A stretch of 6,359 nucleotides of DNA from assembly GCA_031273445.1 (NCBI GenBank), contig JAISRV010000220.1, forward strand, positions 1 through 6,359, written 5' to 3'. Under the pieces are notes generated by a model. It was not told where the DNA came from. It was given only the letters and a program-made list of their open reading frames with translations, and made no database searches. The stretch comes from Candidatus Adiutrix sp. GTDB lineage: Bacteria; Desulfobacterota; Desulfarculia; Adiutricales; Adiutricaceae. The position numbers and the translations under genes were made by a program. The first letter of the stretch is position 1, and each line of letters starts with the position of its first letter. Positions 4,293 through 6,359 of this stretch are shown here, piece by piece.

Positions 4293-6233
4293 ATGAGCAG
4301 AGCAAAAATCGCGCTTTTGGCTTGGCTGCGATCAGCCCCGACCAGCCTCCGGGCCAAAACGGGAATCGTCGGCTTAAGCCTGACCGTCGCCCTGGCGCTG
4401 ATTGCGTCGGCCGGCCTCAGGCCGCCCGACGCCGAAGCCGAAGTGCTGGCCCAGGTTCTGGCCGTGCGGGATGCAGCCGCCGCCAAAGCCGAAGCCGAGC
4501 GACTGTTCAACCTGGGCGTGCCGGCTTTGGCCCGGGCCGAGGAAGCGCCCGGGGCAGGGCTCTGGCATCGCGTCTATGTCGGCCCCTTCGACAGCGAGGC
4601 CGAAGCCGCCGCCGCCGCCGGGCAGCTCCAGCGACAGGGCCTCATAAAAGATTTTGTGGTCAAGGCGGCCGAAAGGCCGGCCGCCGCCGCTTATGAGGGC
4701 CCGCCCGCCATAGGGGGCTCGAACGCGCCGCCGCCGGCGGAACCGGCCCCGGCTCCGACGCGGGCCTCCATCCCCACTTATGGCGAACCGGTCGCCCCGG
4801 AAATGGCCCGGGAACTGGGCCTGGACGACGCCGCCGCCCCGGCTGTAGCCGCCGCCCCGGCTGTAGCCGCCGCCCCGTCCGTAGCCGCCGCCCCGGCCGT
4901 AGCCGCGAGCCTGCCGACTTACGGCGAGGCGGAGGCGCGGCCCCAGGCCGAAGCCAGCCCCTTCAAAGCCGGCCAAGACCTGCCGGGGCTGGCGCCGGCA
5001 GACCCGCTTCCCGCCTCTGGCGGAGCTGAAGGCGAGCCGGCGGCCGGAGCGGCCCCAGCCGGAACCCTTTCAGCCGGAACCGCCCCAGCCGGAACCGCCC
5101 CAGCCGGAACCGCTCCGGCCGTGACGGAAACCCCGGCCGCTTCCGGCCGGGGCAAAATCATCCCGGCCAAACCCGTCGGCCCGATGAAGATACAGGGCTT
5201 CAGCATCCTGACCGATCTTTCCTCCAGCATGCGGCGCCTGGCCGGCTGCCGGGGCCTGGTCAAAGAAGAGGCGGTCGCCGCCATGCTGCGTAAAATGAAC
5301 CGCCGCATCCCCAGCCACCCCTATAAGGCCGCCTTAAGGGTCTTCGGCTATAAAAACGCGGTCACCCGCCGCGATTTCACCACCCTCTATTACGGCCCGG
5401 AGGCCTATGACCGGGAAGCCTTCGAAACAGCCATCGCGCGTCTGGTCGCGGCCGACTCGGTTTCGCCTTTCGGCGCGGCCCTCGCCGCCGCCGACGACGA
5501 ACTGGCCGTCATGGGCGACCCCAAGGTCATATTGATGTTTTCCGATTTTGAGGAATCGGCCGGCGGCGGAACGCCCGTGAAAAACGCCGGGGCGGCCCGG
5601 CGGCGTTATGGCCAGGCCCTGACCATCCACACCTTTTATATTTCAAGGCAGAGCGCCGCCGCCAAACTGGCCCGCGACATCGCCGAGGCCGGCGGCGGCA
5701 AGGCTTACGACATCTGCGCGCTTTTAGCCGACGGAGAGGCCTTCGAACGGATGATGATGGACATATTCGGCCCCAGCGACGAGCCGGCCTGCGCCGATAA
5801 TGACGAAGACGGGGTCTGCGACAGCCGCGACTTCTGCCCCAATACGCCCATCGGCGCGCCGGTCGATGAGCGCGGCTGCTGGATCGCCGCCTACTCCCAG
5901 TTCTTCGATTTCGACAAAGCCGTGGTCAAAAGCGCCTTTCTGCCGCGCATAGAACACGCGGCCGGCATACTCCTCCAAAACCGGCAATTGCCGCGCGTGA
6001 CCATCGCCGGGCACACCGACAATGTGGGCGCCGATCAATACAACCTCGACCTCGGCCGCCGCCGGGCCCAGGCGGTCATGGACCTGATGGTCAAATACGG
6101 CGTGCCGGCGGAGCGGATGGTCGTGGAGTCGTTCGGCAAAACCAGACCCATAGCTGATAACGGCACGGAAGAAGGGCGGGCCAAAAACCGCCGGGTGGAG
6201 TTCCATATCGGCGACGTGCCCCCGGCCAGATAG
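4293..6233 (+). CDS. SPOR-VWA-TSP3-OmpA envelope protein
   Basis: 646 residues; AAGGA ten bases before the ATG supports the start. Residues 22-42 form a hydrophobic segment after basic residues: a signal peptide or N-terminal anchor, with no lipobox Cys. Residues about 50-126 fit a SPOR domain (VLAQVLAVRDAAAAKAEAER, then LWHRVYVGPFDSEAEAAAAA and IKDFVVKA), a fold that binds denuded septal glycan. Residues 128-290 are an Ala/Pro linker with repeats. Residues about 297-492 are a von Willebrand A domain with MIDAS residues D308, S310, S312 (TDLSSSM), S391 in SPFGAAL and D418 in MFSDFEE. Residues 500-529 resemble a thrombospondin type 3 calcium repeat (DNDEDGVCDSRDFCPNTP) with four Cys. Residues 530-640 are an OmpA-like domain; D576 (GHTDNVG) and R591 match the pair that binds diaminopimelate. 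It should sit in the periplasm, tethered to peptidoglycan at two sites. Its specific role is unknown; cell-division or envelope-integrity roles are inferred from the domains. Confidence 0.93.
   Translation: MSRAKIALLAWLRSAPTSLRAKTGIVGLSLTVALALIASAGLRPPDAEAEVLAQVLAVRDAAAAKAEAERLFNLGVPALARAEEAPGAGLWHRVYVGPFDSEAEAAAAAGQLQRQGLIKDFVVKAAERPAAAAYEGPPAIGGSNAPPPAEPAPAPTRASIPTYGEPVAPEMARELGLDDAAAPAVAAAPAVAAAPSVAAAPAVAASLPTYGEAEARPQAEASPFKAGQDLPGLAPADPLPASGGAEGEPAAGAAPAGTLSAGTAPAGTAPAGTAPAVTETPAASGRGKIIPAKPVGPMKIQGFSILTDLSSSMRRLAGCRGLVKEEAVAAMLRKMNRRIPSHPYKAALRVFGYKNAVTRRDFTTLYYGPEAYDREAFETAIARLVAADSVSPFGAALAAADDELAVMGDPKVILMFSDFEESAGGGTPVKNAGAARRRYGQALTIHTFYISRQSAAAKLARDIAEAGGGKAYDICALLADGEAFERMMMDIFGPSDEPACADNDEDGVCDSRDFCPNTPIGAPVDERGCWIAAYSQFFDFDKAVVKSAFLPRIEHAAGILLQNRQLPRVTIAGHTDNVGADQYNLDLGRRRAQAVMDLMVKYGVPAERMVVESFGKTRPIADNGTEEGRAKNRRVEFHIGDVPPAR
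4839..4910 (+). repeat. Four 18-bp tandem units (PAVAAA) in the linker
   Basis: Residues 183-206 are PAVAAA, PAVAAA, PSVAAA, PAVAAS. They are flanked by a duplicated motif, ASIPTYGEP (158-166) and ASLPTYGEA (205-213). Together they suggest growth of the linker by duplication. Confidence 0.88.
5058..5117 (+). repeat. Four 15-bp tandem units (AGTAP) in the linker
   Basis: Residues 256-275 read AGTLS, AGTAP, AGTAP, AGTAP, encoded by near-identical 15-bp units just before the VWA domain. Likely a flexible spacer of variable length. Confidence 0.88.
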
Positions 6234-6264
6234 GCTCAGGGCCCTCTGGGCGGCGACAGTTCTC

Positions 6265-6297
6265 AATAAAAGCAAGTCGCCCCCGAAGAGGGGCGAC
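6265..6297 (-). terminator. Candidate terminator for an unseen minus-strand gene to the right
   Basis: Hairpin A of repeat copy 2 read on the minus strand is followed by TTGCTTTTATT, the same hairpin-then-T-rich arrangement as at copy 1. It could end a minus-strand transcript entering from beyond the right edge. On the plus strand the stem has no U-run, so it is not a good terminator for the SPOR-VWA-OmpA gene. Confidence 0.3.
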
Positions 6298-6359
6298 GGA
6301 GCGCAGCGACTGGTTGAGAGGGCGACAAACTCGCTCGCCAAGCAAAAATCGCACTTTTT
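6276..6359. repeat. Dispersed structured repeat, copy 2 (cut by the window edge)
   Basis: Positions 6276-6318 match 2237-2279 at all but one base (gcgcagcgac instead of gcgaagcgac). The spacer after it differs. Then ctcgctcgccaagcaaaaatcgcacttttt begins a second hairpin with the same loop-side core as copy 1 but a different outer stem. The right arm is beyond the window. Confidence 0.85.

Noticed and set aside
4374..4976. Minus-strand 200-codon frame inside the SPOR-VWA-OmpA gene
   Set aside because: Its Gly/Arg repeats mirror the Ala/Pro linker on the other strand, and the plus frame has recognisable domains across the same DNA.
5724..6341. Minus-strand 205-codon frame opposite the OmpA domain
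   Set aside because: The plus strand encodes a clear OmpA-like domain with its conserved motif, and the minus frame begins within the repeat element.

Overview
The window is GC-rich DNA from a Gram-negative bacterium. An OmpA-like peptidoglycan-binding domain, a SPOR domain, a periplasmic substrate-binding protein and canonical sigma70-type promoter hexamers all point to a diderm envelope. The alanine/proline-rich, high-GC coding style and the GC-rich intergenic hairpins would fit a Desulfobacterota (deltaproteobacterium)-like genome, but nothing here proves the taxon.

Layout, left to right. Positions 1-789 (minus) hold most of a BtuF-like corrinoid/iron-family ABC transporter binding protein whose C-terminus runs off the left edge. 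It is preceded by a clear cobalamin riboswitch (about 940-1118, minus), a probable terminator hairpin between riboswitch and gene, and an odd 32-bp tandem duplication of the translation start region. Positions 1200-1508 are non-coding and packed with about seven hairpins, including a perfect 21-bp inverted repeat. Positions 1509-2117 (minus) encode a small exported protein of unknown function with a Pro/Gly/Tyr/Arg/Lys-rich tail. Positions 2118-2380 are intergenic and contain a structured repeat that recurs at 6276-6359. Positions 2381-4126 (minus) encode a 581-residue, very acidic, repeat-rich, apparently disordered protein with no signal peptide. Positions 4293-6233 (plus) encode a 646-residue envelope protein combining an N-terminal membrane or signal segment, a SPOR domain, an Ala/Pro linker, a VWA domain with an intact MIDAS, a thrombospondin-type-3-like calcium motif and a C-terminal OmpA-like domain.

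How the parts relate. The BtuF-like gene and its riboswitch form a standard vitamin B12 uptake control unit: high cobalamin should shut the gene off. The acidic protein and the SPOR-VWA-OmpA protein are divergently transcribed from a 166-bp region with two good candidate promoters that point toward each other, so they may be co-regulated. A shared role is only inferred. The SPOR-VWA-OmpA architecture (two different peptidoglycan-binding modules flanking a metal-dependent adhesion domain), its uncharacterised acidic neighbour and the dispersed hairpin repeat are the most unusual items here. I saw no tRNA, rRNA, CRISPR array, transposase or phage gene.
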